DNA from: Rhizobium sp. Q54
Lineage (GTDB): Bacteria > Pseudomonadota > Alphaproteobacteria > Rhizobiales > Beijerinckiaceae
DNA: 10,617 nucleotides
Assembly: GCA_945901195.1 (NCBI GenBank)
Contig: CAMDKB010000130.1
Location: forward strand, 1 to 10,617
Reading direction: 5' to 3'
The notes beneath the pieces are model-generated. The model saw nothing but the letters and a program-made list of their open reading frames with translations, did not search any database and had not been told where the DNA came from. Shown one piece after another: positions 1 to 6,682 of this stretch (positions within the stretch are counted from its first letter, which is position 1; each line of letters opens with the position of its first letter). The translations under genes were made by a program, and so were the position numbers.

Positions 1-2
1 CC

Positions 3-38
3 CGCGTGGCGGAAGAAAACAATATCGAGAAAGAATAG
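3..38 (+). CDS. C-terminal end of an unidentified upstream gene (partial)
   Basis: One frame is open from the window edge to a TAG at 36-38 and reads RVAEENNIEKE before the stop. The charged, helix-like tail and the stop placed just before the Shine-Dalgarno of the next gene fit the end of a real co-directional gene. Only about 11 residues are visible, so the product cannot be named. If real, it is separated from the BKACE gene by about 26 bases and probably shares its transcript. Confidence 0.45.
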   Translation, partial: RVAEENNIEKE

Positions 39-53
39 AACAATCTCAAATTC

Positions 54-60
54 GGGAGGA
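54..60 (+). promoter_or_regulatory. Shine-Dalgarno site that decides the BKACE start
   Basis: A strong GGGAGGA lies at 54-60, directly before two consecutive ATG codons at 62 and 65. The spacing is only 1 base to the first ATG and 4 bases to the second, so the ATG at 65 is the more likely initiation codon. Confidence 0.6.
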
Positions 61-64
61 CATG

Positions 65-934
65 ATGGACAAACGCATTCTTACGTGCGCCGTGACGGGC
101 GGCGCTCCCGTTGGCAAAGACAAGCAGGTGCCTGTCACGCCAAAGGAGATCGCTGAATCGGCCATCGGCGCAGCCAAAGCCGGTGCGGCTGTCGTGCATA
201 TTCACGTACGCGACCCCGAGACAACAAATGGCTCGATGGATATCCGCTATTATCGCGAAGTGGTTGAACGCATTCGCGACGATGGCGTGGACGTGCTCAT
301 CAACCTGACGACGGGAAGTGGCGCACGCTTTGTGTTTGACCGTGAAGATCCCTCGCGCGCGGGGAAGGGCACGATGATGAAGACCGCGCGTGAGCGGGCT
401 GCTCATGTTGTGGAACTCAAACCCGACATCTGCTCGCTGGATTTCAACAACATGTGGATGCGCGATAGCGCGATGATCAACACGCCAGAAATTCTCACAG
501 AAATGGCGGTCATGATCCGTTCTGCCGGCGTGATGCCGGAGCTGGAGGTGTTCGACACCGGTGATATTGCGCTGGCCAAGACGCTGATCAGTAAAGGCGT
601 GCTGGAAGGGCCAGGCTTTTTCCAGATCGTGCTTGGTGTCGGTTATGGCGTGGCGGCCAGCGTCGAGGCCATGTTGTACATGAAGAGCCTGCTGCCGGAA
701 GGCGCCAAATGGGCGGCGTTCGGCATTTCGCGGTTCGAATATCCCATGCTGGCGCATGCGTTTCTGCTGGGGGGCCACCTGCGCGTCGGCTTTGAAGACA
801 ATCGCTTCCTGTCCTACGGCGTGCCGGCGCCGTCCAATGCCGCTCTCGTACAAAAGGCGAGGCAGATCGTGGAATTGCTCGGCGGCGAATTGGCAAGCCC
901 GAAGGAAGCGAAGGCGATAATGGGGTTGAATTGA
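65..934 (+). CDS. Beta-keto acid cleavage enzyme (BKACE, DUF849 family)
   Basis: The 289-residue product matches the DUF849/BKACE family, zinc-dependent TIM-barrel enzymes. They condense a beta-keto acid with acetyl-CoA and release acetoacetate plus a new CoA ester; Kce of lysine fermentation (3-keto-5-aminohexanoate) is the type member. Counting from the ATG at 65, the N-terminal strand LTCAVTGGAP is at about 7-15, the zinc-binding HIHVRD motif is at 45-50 (His45, His47), NLTTGSG is at about 80-86, and the C-terminal GFEDN is at about 242-246, with Glu244 as the expected third metal ligand. Length is normal for the family. An ATG three bases upstream (62) is possible but sits too close to the ribosome-binding site. 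The substrate is unknown, since BKACE members act on many keto acids. Next to monooxygenase genes it probably performs a late carbon-carbon cleavage in a degradation route (inference). It is followed by a structured gap, so it may end a transcription unit. Confidence 0.9.
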   Translation: MDKRILTCAVTGGAPVGKDKQVPVTPKEIAESAIGAAKAGAAVVHIHVRDPETTNGSMDIRYYREVVERIRDDGVDVLINLTTGSGARFVFDREDPSRAGKGTMMKTARERAAHVVELKPDICSLDFNNMWMRDSAMINTPEILTEMAVMIRSAGVMPELEVFDTGDIALAKTLISKGVLEGPGFFQIVLGVGYGVAASVEAMLYMKSLLPEGAKWAAFGISRFEYPMLAHAFLLGGHLRVGFEDNRFLSYGVPAPSNAALVQKARQIVELLGGELASPKEAKAIMGLN

Positions 935-941
935 ATTGGTG

Positions 942-954
942 GCGAAAGCCAGCG
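942..954 (+). repeat. 13-base intergenic repeat, copy 1 (GCGAAAGCCAGCG)
   Basis: GCGAAAGCCAGCG occurs here just after the BKACE stop and again at 2392-2404, just before the first receptor gene. This copy lies inside TGGC-GAAA-GCCA (940-951), a 4-bp stem closed by a GNRA-type tetraloop. The function is unknown. Confidence 0.4.
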
Positions 955-989
955 GAGATACGTTGGACCGTTTTCTGCTTCCTCATAAC

Positions 990-1007
990 GGCGCGCGGCT
1001 TCGCGCC
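990..1007 (+). other. GC-rich stem-loop
   Basis: GGCGCG at 990-995 pairs with CGCGCC at 1002-1007. An alternative register pairs 993-997 with 1002-1006 around a GCTT loop. It sits 2 bases before the stronger hairpin at 1010-1038. It could be part of a terminator or mRNA-processing structure after the BKACE gene. No T-run follows. Confidence 0.5.
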
Positions 1008-1040
1008 TGCCAAAGCGATGGGAGTCTCATCGCTTTGGTA
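1008..1040 (+). other. Perfect 11-bp inverted repeat / strong stem-loop, possible terminator
   Basis: CCAAAGCGATG at 1010-1020 is exactly complementary to CATCGCTTTGG at 1028-1038 with a 7-base loop. A G-T and a T-A pair extend the stem to 1008/1040. It lies about 75 bases after the BKACE stop and about 75 bases before the monooxygenase start. There is no uridine tract after it, so it is not a textbook intrinsic terminator. A rho-assisted terminator, a 3'-end stabiliser or a binding site for a dimeric regulator are all possible. Confidence 0.6.
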
Positions 1041-1113
1041 TTACGTCCCTGGACGGAGCTTGCCCTCGGCGGGGCTGCGCCCTAAAACATGAGGCAAATC
1101 CCTGGAGAAGAAG

Positions 1114-2313
1114 ATGGCCCTGTCGATAGTTGAAGGTGGCAAGACAATACGTCCAACGCAGGTGAAAGCGACGCGCGAGGACGTGTTGGCGCGAGCCCGT
1201 GCGCTTGTGCCCGTCCTCGCCGCGCGTTCGGCAGAATGTGAAAAACTGCGCAAGGCGCCAGATGCTACAGTTCGAGACTATGTGGACCAGGGGCTATTGC
1301 GCGTCTGTCAGCCCGCCCGTTACGGCGGTTATGAGCTTGGTTATGACATGCTCTGCGAAGTCGCGCAGATTCTGGCTGAGGGCTGCGGCTCGCAGGCGTG
1401 GGTTTATATGGTTCTTGCGGACAATCCCCTCAAGCTTTCGGCCTATGATCTGAGCGCGCAGGATGATGTATGGGCCGAAGACGACACCAAAAAGCTATGT
1501 GTAGCAGTTTCCGCCGTAGGCCGGGCAACAGAAGTGGATGGCGGCGTCGTCTGGAATGGCGTGCATCAATTTTCCAGCGGCATTGACCATGCAGATTGGG
1601 TGATGTGCGGCGGTTATGTTTATGGCGAAGACGGCAAGCAGGGCCGGGGACTGATGGCGCTGATGCCAACCAGCGAAGTGACCATCATCGACGACTGGCA
1701 TGTCATGGGCCTTGCTGGCACAGGTTCAAAGAGCTTTGAAGTGAAGAATGTCTTCGTGCCCGCCCATCGCACGCTCGACAAGAAACTCAACGATGCCGGG
1801 CAGTCGCCGGGCACACTCTATTACACCGCGCCGATGACCAAGCTGCCGCGTGGCGGAGTCTCGGCCGTCAGTTACACCGCCGTGGTTGTGGGCGTCGCAA
1901 AGGGCTTTTTGCAGAACTTCTGCGATCAGACTGCGACGCGAACCTCACGTGGTAATTCGGTTGCGGTGCAGCCGGGCATACAAATGTCGACAGGGCTGGC
2001 TGCGGCAGAAATCGAAGCGGCTGAGCGGATGTATCTGGGCGCTATTCGCGAAACCATGGAGACGCTGGCGCGGGGTGAGGAAGTCAGCCCGATTCAACAT
2101 GTTCAGGGCAAACGCAACGCCTGTTATGCCGCGCAACTTTGCCTCAATGCTGTGCAGAAGCTCTACAATATCGCGGGCGGACGGGCCTTGCACAATGATA
2201 GTGTACTCAACCGGCAGTTCCGTGATTGCTTTGCGGCCGCAGCCCACCATTCCCTGGTCTGGGAAAGCGCAGCGATCGATTATGGAAAGGTCGTTCTGAG
2301 CGCCAAAAAATAA
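1114..2313 (+). CDS. Flavin-dependent monooxygenase, oxygenase component (HpaH/HsaA/C2-type, acyl-CoA dehydrogenase fold)
   Basis: The 399-residue product belongs to the group D flavoprotein monooxygenases, which have an acyl-CoA dehydrogenase fold and use reduced FMN or FAD from a separate reductase to hydroxylate aromatic or related substrates. Visible family signatures are the N-terminal helical domain with QPARYGGYE at about 66-74, the central beta-domain VVWNGVHQFSSGIDHADWV at 145-163 (the W-x-G-x-x-x-FSSG signature typical of HsaA and C2), DDWHVMGLAGTGS at 193-205, and the C-terminal AGGRALH at 354-360 with RQFRD at 367-371. His378/His379 fall where this family keeps a catalytic-site histidine. 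The ATG at 1114 has GGAG at 1104-1107, 6 bases upstream. No flavin reductase is in the window, so the partner must lie elsewhere. A true acyl-CoA dehydrogenase is the main alternative, but the FSSG region argues against it. The substrate is unknown. Confidence 0.85.
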   Translation: MALSIVEGGKTIRPTQVKATREDVLARARALVPVLAARSAECEKLRKAPDATVRDYVDQGLLRVCQPARYGGYELGYDMLCEVAQILAEGCGSQAWVYMVLADNPLKLSAYDLSAQDDVWAEDDTKKLCVAVSAVGRATEVDGGVVWNGVHQFSSGIDHADWVMCGGYVYGEDGKQGRGLMALMPTSEVTIIDDWHVMGLAGTGSKSFEVKNVFVPAHRTLDKKLNDAGQSPGTLYYTAPMTKLPRGGVSAVSYTAVVVGVAKGFLQNFCDQTATRTSRGNSVAVQPGIQMSTGLAAAEIEAAERMYLGAIRETMETLARGEEVSPIQHVQGKRNACYAAQLCLNAVQKLYNIAGGRALHNDSVLNRQFRDCFAAAAHHSLVWESAAIDYGKVVLSAKK

Positions 2314-2426
2314 GGTGTCGCTCCTAACGGACGGCATTTGCATCTGGCCGCCAAACGGCTAGTCTTGATCCCCAAGGACCAAACAGCAGGCGCGAAAGCC
2401 AGCGTGGGGCCGTCAGGGAGGACTGG
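2314..2426 (+). other. 113-base leader before the receptor array
   Basis: This is the only sizeable gap before the receptor array and the natural place for its promoter or leader. I see no convincing -35/-10 pair. CCCCA at 2370-2374 can pair with TGGGG at 2405-2409. That outer stem encloses the small hairpin GGC-GCGAAA-GCC (2389-2400), so a modest leader structure may precede the Shine-Dalgarno GGGAGG at 2416-2421. Whether this is functional is unknown. Confidence 0.35.
2392..2404 (+). repeat. 13-base intergenic repeat, copy 2 (GCGAAAGCCAGCG)
   Basis: This is the second exact copy of the sequence at 942-954. It lies 23 bases before the first receptor start, inside a possible leader hairpin that again presents a GAAA-containing loop. 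Confidence 0.4.
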
Positions 2427-3470
2427 ATGAGCCGTGTATTTGCAAAGTACAGCTGCGCCGCACTCGTTCTGGGCGCAGCGTCATTATCTGCCGGAATGCC
2501 CGCGAAGGCGCAAACTGCGGCTGAATTCTACAAGGGCAAGAATCTTACGCTTATTGTAAGCTCGACTCCGGGCGGCGGTTACGACACGATCACCCGTATC
2601 GTCGGCCAGCACCTTTCCCGTCACATGCCCGGCCAGCCCAATATCGTCGTGCAGAATATGCCGGGCGCCGGTGGCGTTGTCGCTGCCAACACAATGTATA
2701 CGGTAACTGAAAAGACGGGCCTTACTGTCGGCATCATGCAGGTGACAGTGCCGTTCGAGCCGTTGATCGGGAACAAGAACGCCAAATTTGACCCGACGAA
2801 GTTCGGCTGGGTCGGGTCGCCCAATGCGGAGTCTGGCGTCGTCATGATCTGGCACACGGCGCCTGCACTGACGTTGAAAGACTTGCAGGAAAAGGAAATC
2901 AACATGGGTGTCGAATCCATGACGTCCTCCCCTGCAGTTTATACCCGTGCGCTGAATCTGACACTTGGCCTGAAAATGCGTATCGTGTCGGGATACCTTG
3001 GCTCCTCCGCCGTGATGCTAGCGATGGAGAAAGGGGAGGTGCATGCCTTCGCTAATTTCTACAATTCGATGATGTCCGTAAGAAGCGATTGGGTTCGTGA
3101 CCACAAGGTCGTGACACCAGTGCGCTGGGGACCAAAAGTCGGCAATTCAGGCAGCGATGTATACGCCGAGGACATTATCAAAGATCCCAAGATGCTGGCG
3201 ATCCAGAAGGCGGTTTCAGCAACGCTGGCGCTGGGACGGCCATTCATGACGCCGCCGGGCGTGCCTGCAGAGAGGCTGGCCGTTCTGCAAAAAGCCTTTG
3301 CCGAAACGTTCAATGATCCCGCCTTTGTCGCCGACGCAAAGAAAATCGGATTTCAGGACATCACGCCGCAATCGGGTCCTGATCTCGAAAAACTCATCAA
3401 GGATGTGTATTCGCAGCCACAAGATGTGGTCGATATCCTGAAGTACATTTACACGGGCGAAAAAAACTGA
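2427..3470 (+). CDS. TctC/Bug-family solute-binding protein, copy 1
   Basis: This 347-residue secreted receptor resembles the TctC/Bug proteins that deliver carboxylates to tripartite tricarboxylate transporters. The signal peptide has a basic start (SRVFAK), a hydrophobic core and an AKA cleavage site, giving a mature N-terminus near Gln29. The mature part opens with EFYKGK. The ligand-cradle loops PGGGYD (48-53) and NMPGAGG (77-83) follow, then PFEPLIGNKNAKFDPTKF, WVGSPN, and LAMEKGEV before the NFYNSMM segment. It pairs with copy 2: both have TGL where later copies have DG, PALT before KDLQE, EVH rather than EVD or EID, QSGP near the end, and a DILxYIxTGE tail. Its ESMTSSPAV pocket segment is unlike every other copy. 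The Shine-Dalgarno GGGAGG (2416-2421) supports the ATG at 2427. No lipobox is present, so a soluble periplasmic protein is expected. The ligand is unknown. Confidence 0.88.
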   Translation: MSRVFAKYSCAALVLGAASLSAGMPAKAQTAAEFYKGKNLTLIVSSTPGGGYDTITRIVGQHLSRHMPGQPNIVVQNMPGAGGVVAANTMYTVTEKTGLTVGIMQVTVPFEPLIGNKNAKFDPTKFGWVGSPNAESGVVMIWHTAPALTLKDLQEKEINMGVESMTSSPAVYTRALNLTLGLKMRIVSGYLGSSAVMLAMEKGEVHAFANFYNSMMSVRSDWVRDHKVVTPVRWGPKVGNSGSDVYAEDIIKDPKMLAIQKAVSATLALGRPFMTPPGVPAERLAVLQKAFAETFNDPAFVADAKKIGFQDITPQSGPDLEKLIKDVYSQPQDVVDILKYIYTGEKN

Positions 3471-3507
3471 AGCCAGGGCTCACATGGGATAGCAAGGGAG
3501 CGGAATG

Positions 3508-4545
3508 ATGCTGAGCATGATACGCACCGGGGCGACCGTGTTTGCCACAACACTGGCGCTAGCAGCCTCCGGGATTGCCAAAGCGCAATCGCCGGAAGAG
3601 TTTTTCAAGGGCAAGACGCTCACAATCACCGTGGGTGCAGGCGCAGGCGGCGGTTTTGATACAACAGCGCGCATTGTGCAAAAACATCTGTCCAATCATA
3701 TGGCGGGAAAGCCGACCGTGATCGTGCAGAATATGCCGGGCGCCGGCGGTTTGCGCGCCCCCAATTACATGTACACGGTCGCTGAACGTACCGGGCTTCA
3801 GATCGCGCTCATCCAGTTTTCGATGCCGTTCGAACCCTTGATCGGCAACAAGAATGCAACGTTCGATCCGCTGAAATTCAATTGGCTGGGGTCGCCGAAC
3901 GTGGAGACCGGGGTCCTGATGGTGTGGCATCAGGCGCCGGCGTTGACGATCAAGGATCTTCAGGAAACGGAAATCCTTATCGGCGTTGAGGCCATTGCAT
4001 CCAATCCGGCACTAAGCGCCCGCATGTTGAACCAGGTGCTCGGGCTGAAGCTAAAACTTGTTGCCGGTTATACCGGCTCAAGCGCAGTCATACTTGCCAT
4101 GGAAAAAGGCGAGGTTCACTCGTTTCCTCACGTTTATAATTCCATGATGGCGCAACGGCCTGATTGGGTGCGAGACAAGAAGGTGGCGTTGCCTGTCAAA
4201 TGGGGGCCGATCAACGAGCCCAATCTACCTGGCGTTCCTTTTGCAAATGATATTGTAACCGATCCCAAGAAGAGGGCAATTTTGGCTGGTGTTTCGGCAA
4301 CATTGGCGCTTGGTCGTCCTTTTCTGGCGCCACCGGATGTTCCGGCTGATCGCGTGGAAGCGCTGCGAAAAGGATTTATGGATACGTTCAACGACCCGGA
4401 GTTTGCAGCTGATGCCAAGAAGGTTGGATTTGCGGAGCTGCAACCTCAATCGGGTCCAGCGCTGGAGAAGGTCATCAGGGAAACCTATGCATCGCCAAAG
4501 GAAGTGATCGATATTCTCCGGTATATCTTCACTGGCGAGAATTGA
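3508..4545 (+). CDS. TctC/Bug-family solute-binding protein, copy 2
   Basis: This is the second receptor of the array, starting 37 bases after copy 1 ends. ATG codons lie at 3505, 3508 and 3517. AGGGAG at 3495-3500 is 4 bases from the first and 7 from the second, so I choose 3508. The signal peptide ends AKA before Gln-Ser-Pro-Glu-Glu. The first binding loop is AGGGFD rather than PGGGYD, a change unique in this array. The second loop, NMPGAGG, is kept and is followed by LRAPNY. Like copy 1 it has RTGL in place of the usual KDG or RDG, PALT before KDLQ, EVH at the third pocket region, QSGP and DILRYIFTGE at the end. Its central segment reads GVEAIASNPAL, so its ligand probably differs from that of copy 1 (inference). 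No lipobox is present. Length is typical of the family. Confidence 0.88.
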   Translation: MLSMIRTGATVFATTLALAASGIAKAQSPEEFFKGKTLTITVGAGAGGGFDTTARIVQKHLSNHMAGKPTVIVQNMPGAGGLRAPNYMYTVAERTGLQIALIQFSMPFEPLIGNKNATFDPLKFNWLGSPNVETGVLMVWHQAPALTIKDLQETEILIGVEAIASNPALSARMLNQVLGLKLKLVAGYTGSSAVILAMEKGEVHSFPHVYNSMMAQRPDWVRDKKVALPVKWGPINEPNLPGVPFANDIVTDPKKRAILAGVSATLALGRPFLAPPDVPADRVEALRKGFMDTFNDPEFAADAKKVGFAELQPQSGPALEKVIRETYASPKEVIDILRYIFTGEN

Positions 4546-4574
4546 CAGGAACATGAGGCCTTACGGAGAGCTGT

Positions 4575-5609
4575 ATGCGGCACAGTAAATTTGGACGTGC
4601 GATATTTGTCGCCGGCTTTCACGTCATTGGGATGTGTCAGCTTGCTGCACAAACACCCGAAGAGTTTTATAAGGGCAAGACCGTCTCGCTTATCGTGAGT
4701 TCGGCGCCTGGTGGAGGCTATGACGCCACGGCCCGGATTACCGCCCGGACCCTGCAAAAGCACCTGCCGGGGCAGCCGAATGTCGTCGTGCAGAACATGC
4801 CCGGCGCCGGCGGCATACGTGCGCCTAACTATGTCTACGCGATTGCGCCGAAAGACGGCAGTGTGCTGACATTGATGCAGAATACGATTCCGTTCGAACC
4901 TTTATTTGGCAACAAGGCGGCGACGTTCGATGCAACCAAACTTCTCTGGCTCGGCTCTCCGAATGTGGAAACCGGCATATTCATGGTCTGGAATCAGGCC
5001 GGCATAAAAACCTTTGAGGATTTGCAGAAAAAGGAAATTACTGTCGGCGTGCCCGCAGCGGCTTCGCAACCTGCCTATCTTGCGCGGCTGCTGATCAAGA
5101 CGATGGATTTCAAACTGCGTATAGTTGCCGGATACCCCAGCGCCAATGACAGTTTGCTTGCAATGGAAAAGGGAGAAGTGGATTCATTTCCAAATTTCTA
5201 CAATTCCATGATGGCTTCCCGTCCGACCTGGCTGAAGGAGCGCAAGACTGTTCTGGTTGCGCAATGGGGTCCACGCGAACCGTTGATCAATGATGTGCCC
5301 TATCTTCCAGACATTGTGAAGGATCCGGACAAGAAAGCCCTCCTCATGTCTGCTTCGGCGTCCTTCTATCTGGGCCGTCCCTTCATGATGGCGCCGGGCG
5401 TACCGAAGGATCGTTACGAGGCCATGCACAAGGCGATGATGGAAACTTTCCATGATCCAGCTTTTGCAGAGGATGCCAAGAAAATTGGCTTTGCTGAACT
5501 TGCTCCGCAGACCGGTGCGCAGATTGAGAAAGTCGTGCGCGATGTGTATGCAGCGTCACCGGCAGTGTTGCAACAACTGAAGATGATCGCGACGGGCGAA
5601 GGTATGTAA
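4575..5609 (+). CDS. TctC/Bug-family solute-binding protein, copy 3
   Basis: This 344-residue third receptor starts 29 bases after copy 2. The ATG at 4575 has GGAG at 4565-4568, 6 bases upstream. The signal peptide is short and somewhat atypical: it has a basic start (RHSKFGR), a hydrophobic stretch interrupted by His16, and a likely QLAA cleavage site before Gln26. Cys21 does not fit a lipobox because Met precedes it. The mature protein has PGGGYDATARI, NMPGAGGIRAPNY, KDGS, LMQNTIPFEP, FGNKAATFD, WLGSPNVETG, GVPAAASQPAY, EVDSFPNFYNSMM, GRPFMM, QTGAQIEKV and an IATGEGM tail. It belongs to the subclass of copies 3-6 and looks especially close to copy 5: the last 27 bases including the stop differ at only two positions. 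It ends in TAA just 5 bases before the preferred ATG of copy 4, which suggests translational coupling. Confidence 0.88.
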   Translation: MRHSKFGRAIFVAGFHVIGMCQLAAQTPEEFYKGKTVSLIVSSAPGGGYDATARITARTLQKHLPGQPNVVVQNMPGAGGIRAPNYVYAIAPKDGSVLTLMQNTIPFEPLFGNKAATFDATKLLWLGSPNVETGIFMVWNQAGIKTFEDLQKKEITVGVPAAASQPAYLARLLIKTMDFKLRIVAGYPSANDSLLAMEKGEVDSFPNFYNSMMASRPTWLKERKTVLVAQWGPREPLINDVPYLPDIVKDPDKKALLMSASASFYLGRPFMMAPGVPKDRYEAMHKAMMETFHDPAFAEDAKKIGFAELAPQTGAQIEKVVRDVYAASPAVLQQLKMIATGEGM

Positions 5610-5614
5610 GGGTG

Positions 5615-6670
5615 ATGCAAAAGCTGAAAACAATACCGCTTAGACGCGGATTATTTGGGGCGTTGAAGATTGCAGCGATAGTGTCCCTCAGTCCAAGTGC
5701 TAACGCGCAGGACATTGCGAATTTCTATCAGGGCAAGACTGTCTCGCTCATCGTGAGTTCTGCACCAGGCGGGGGATATGATGCGACGGCACGGCTGGCC
5801 GCGCGACATCTTGGCCGCCATATTCCCGGCAATCCCACTATAGCAGTTCAGAACATGCCAGGGGCTGGTGGAATCCGGGCCGCCAATCATATCTACAATA
5901 TTGCAGCCAAAGACGGCAGTGTGATCTCGCTCATGCAGAACACGGTGCCTTTCGATCCGCTGCTGGGCAACAAGGCTGCCGCATTTGACGCCACAAGAAT
6001 TAACTGGCTCGGCTCGCCCAATGTCGAGATTGCGCTGCTCATGGTCTGGCATTCGTCGGGTGTCAAAACGCTTGAAGATCTCAGGCGCAAGGAAATCACC
6101 GCCGGGGTTGCGGGAATCGCGTCAAACCAGGCGCAGCTTACGCGCTTGCTCATCAAGGTAGCTGATCTCAAGTTGAAACTCGTGCAGGGATATCCTGGCG
6201 CGAACGAAACCTTGCTGGCGATGGAACGGGGTGAAGTTGATTCCTTCACGATATATTTTAATTCGATGATGGCTTCTCGGCCCACGTGGCACAAGGAAGG
6301 CAAGACGGTGCTTCTGGCGCAATGGGGACCGCATAAAGAGCCTGCCATGGCCGATGTGCCCTATCTACCAGATGTTGTAAAAGATCCCGAAAAGGCCGCA
6401 TTGTTGAAGATTGCGTCTGCATCGCTATATCTTGGCAGGCCGTTCATCATGGGGCCTGACGTCCCAAAGGACCGTGTCGAAGCGATGCGGGATGCTCTCA
6501 TGAAGGCTTTCAAGGATCCGGCATTTGTGGAAGATGCGACAAAGATCGGCTTTACTGACCTTGCACCACAGACAGGTGCACAACTCGAGCAGATCGTGCG
6601 TGAAGTCTATGCTGCGCCGCCTGCATTGATTGAACAAATGAAGAGCATCGCTTCTGGCGATGGCATGTAA
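5615..6670 (+). CDS. TctC/Bug-family solute-binding protein, copy 4 (divergent member)
   Basis: This is the fourth receptor. A GTG at 5612 and an ATG at 5615 are in frame. I choose the ATG, although neither has a well-spaced Shine-Dalgarno. AGGG overlaps the copy 3 stop, so translation is probably coupled to copy 3. The signal peptide has a basic start (QKLKTIPLRR), a hydrophobic core and an ANA site before Gln. The mature part has PGGGYDATARL, NMPGAGGIRAANH, KDGS, LMQNTVPFDP, LGNKAAAFD and WLGSPN. It departs from its neighbours in presumed pocket segments: NVEIALLMVW where copies 2, 3 and 5 have NVETG, GVAGIASNQAQ in place of the PAY-type segment, and TIYFNSMM where others read PNFYNS or PHFYAS. 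These changes suggest a different ligand from copies 3, 5 and 6 (inference). The tail IASGDGM resembles those of copies 3 and 5. Confidence 0.87.
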   Translation: MQKLKTIPLRRGLFGALKIAAIVSLSPSANAQDIANFYQGKTVSLIVSSAPGGGYDATARLAARHLGRHIPGNPTIAVQNMPGAGGIRAANHIYNIAAKDGSVISLMQNTVPFDPLLGNKAAAFDATRINWLGSPNVEIALLMVWHSSGVKTLEDLRRKEITAGVAGIASNQAQLTRLLIKVADLKLKLVQGYPGANETLLAMERGEVDSFTIYFNSMMASRPTWHKEGKTVLLAQWGPHKEPAMADVPYLPDVVKDPEKAALLKIASASLYLGRPFIMGPDVPKDRVEAMRDALMKAFKDPAFVEDATKIGFTDLAPQTGAQLEQIVREVYAAPPALIEQMKSIASGDGM

Positions 6671-6682
6671 GGGGTGTCGGTC

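Noticed and set aside
1850..2299. Alternative plus-strand frame inside the monooxygenase gene
   Set aside because: It lies wholly within a recognisable family protein in another frame and shows no domain of its own.
2338..2365. Possible promoter TTGCAT ... TAGTCT before the receptor array
   Set aside because: The -10 match is only three of six bases and the spacer is 16, so it is not distinguishable from chance.
4542..4547. Perfect TTGACA (-35-like) at the copy 2 stop codon
   Set aside because: No TATAAT-like hexamer lies 16-18 bases downstream, and the overlap with coding sequence makes an internal promoter unsupported.
4629..4640. Lipobox-like VIGMC in the copy 3 signal peptide
   Set aside because: The residue before Cys is Met, not Gly, Ala or Ser, so lipoprotein processing is unlikely. 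An ordinary signal-peptidase site at AAQ fits better.
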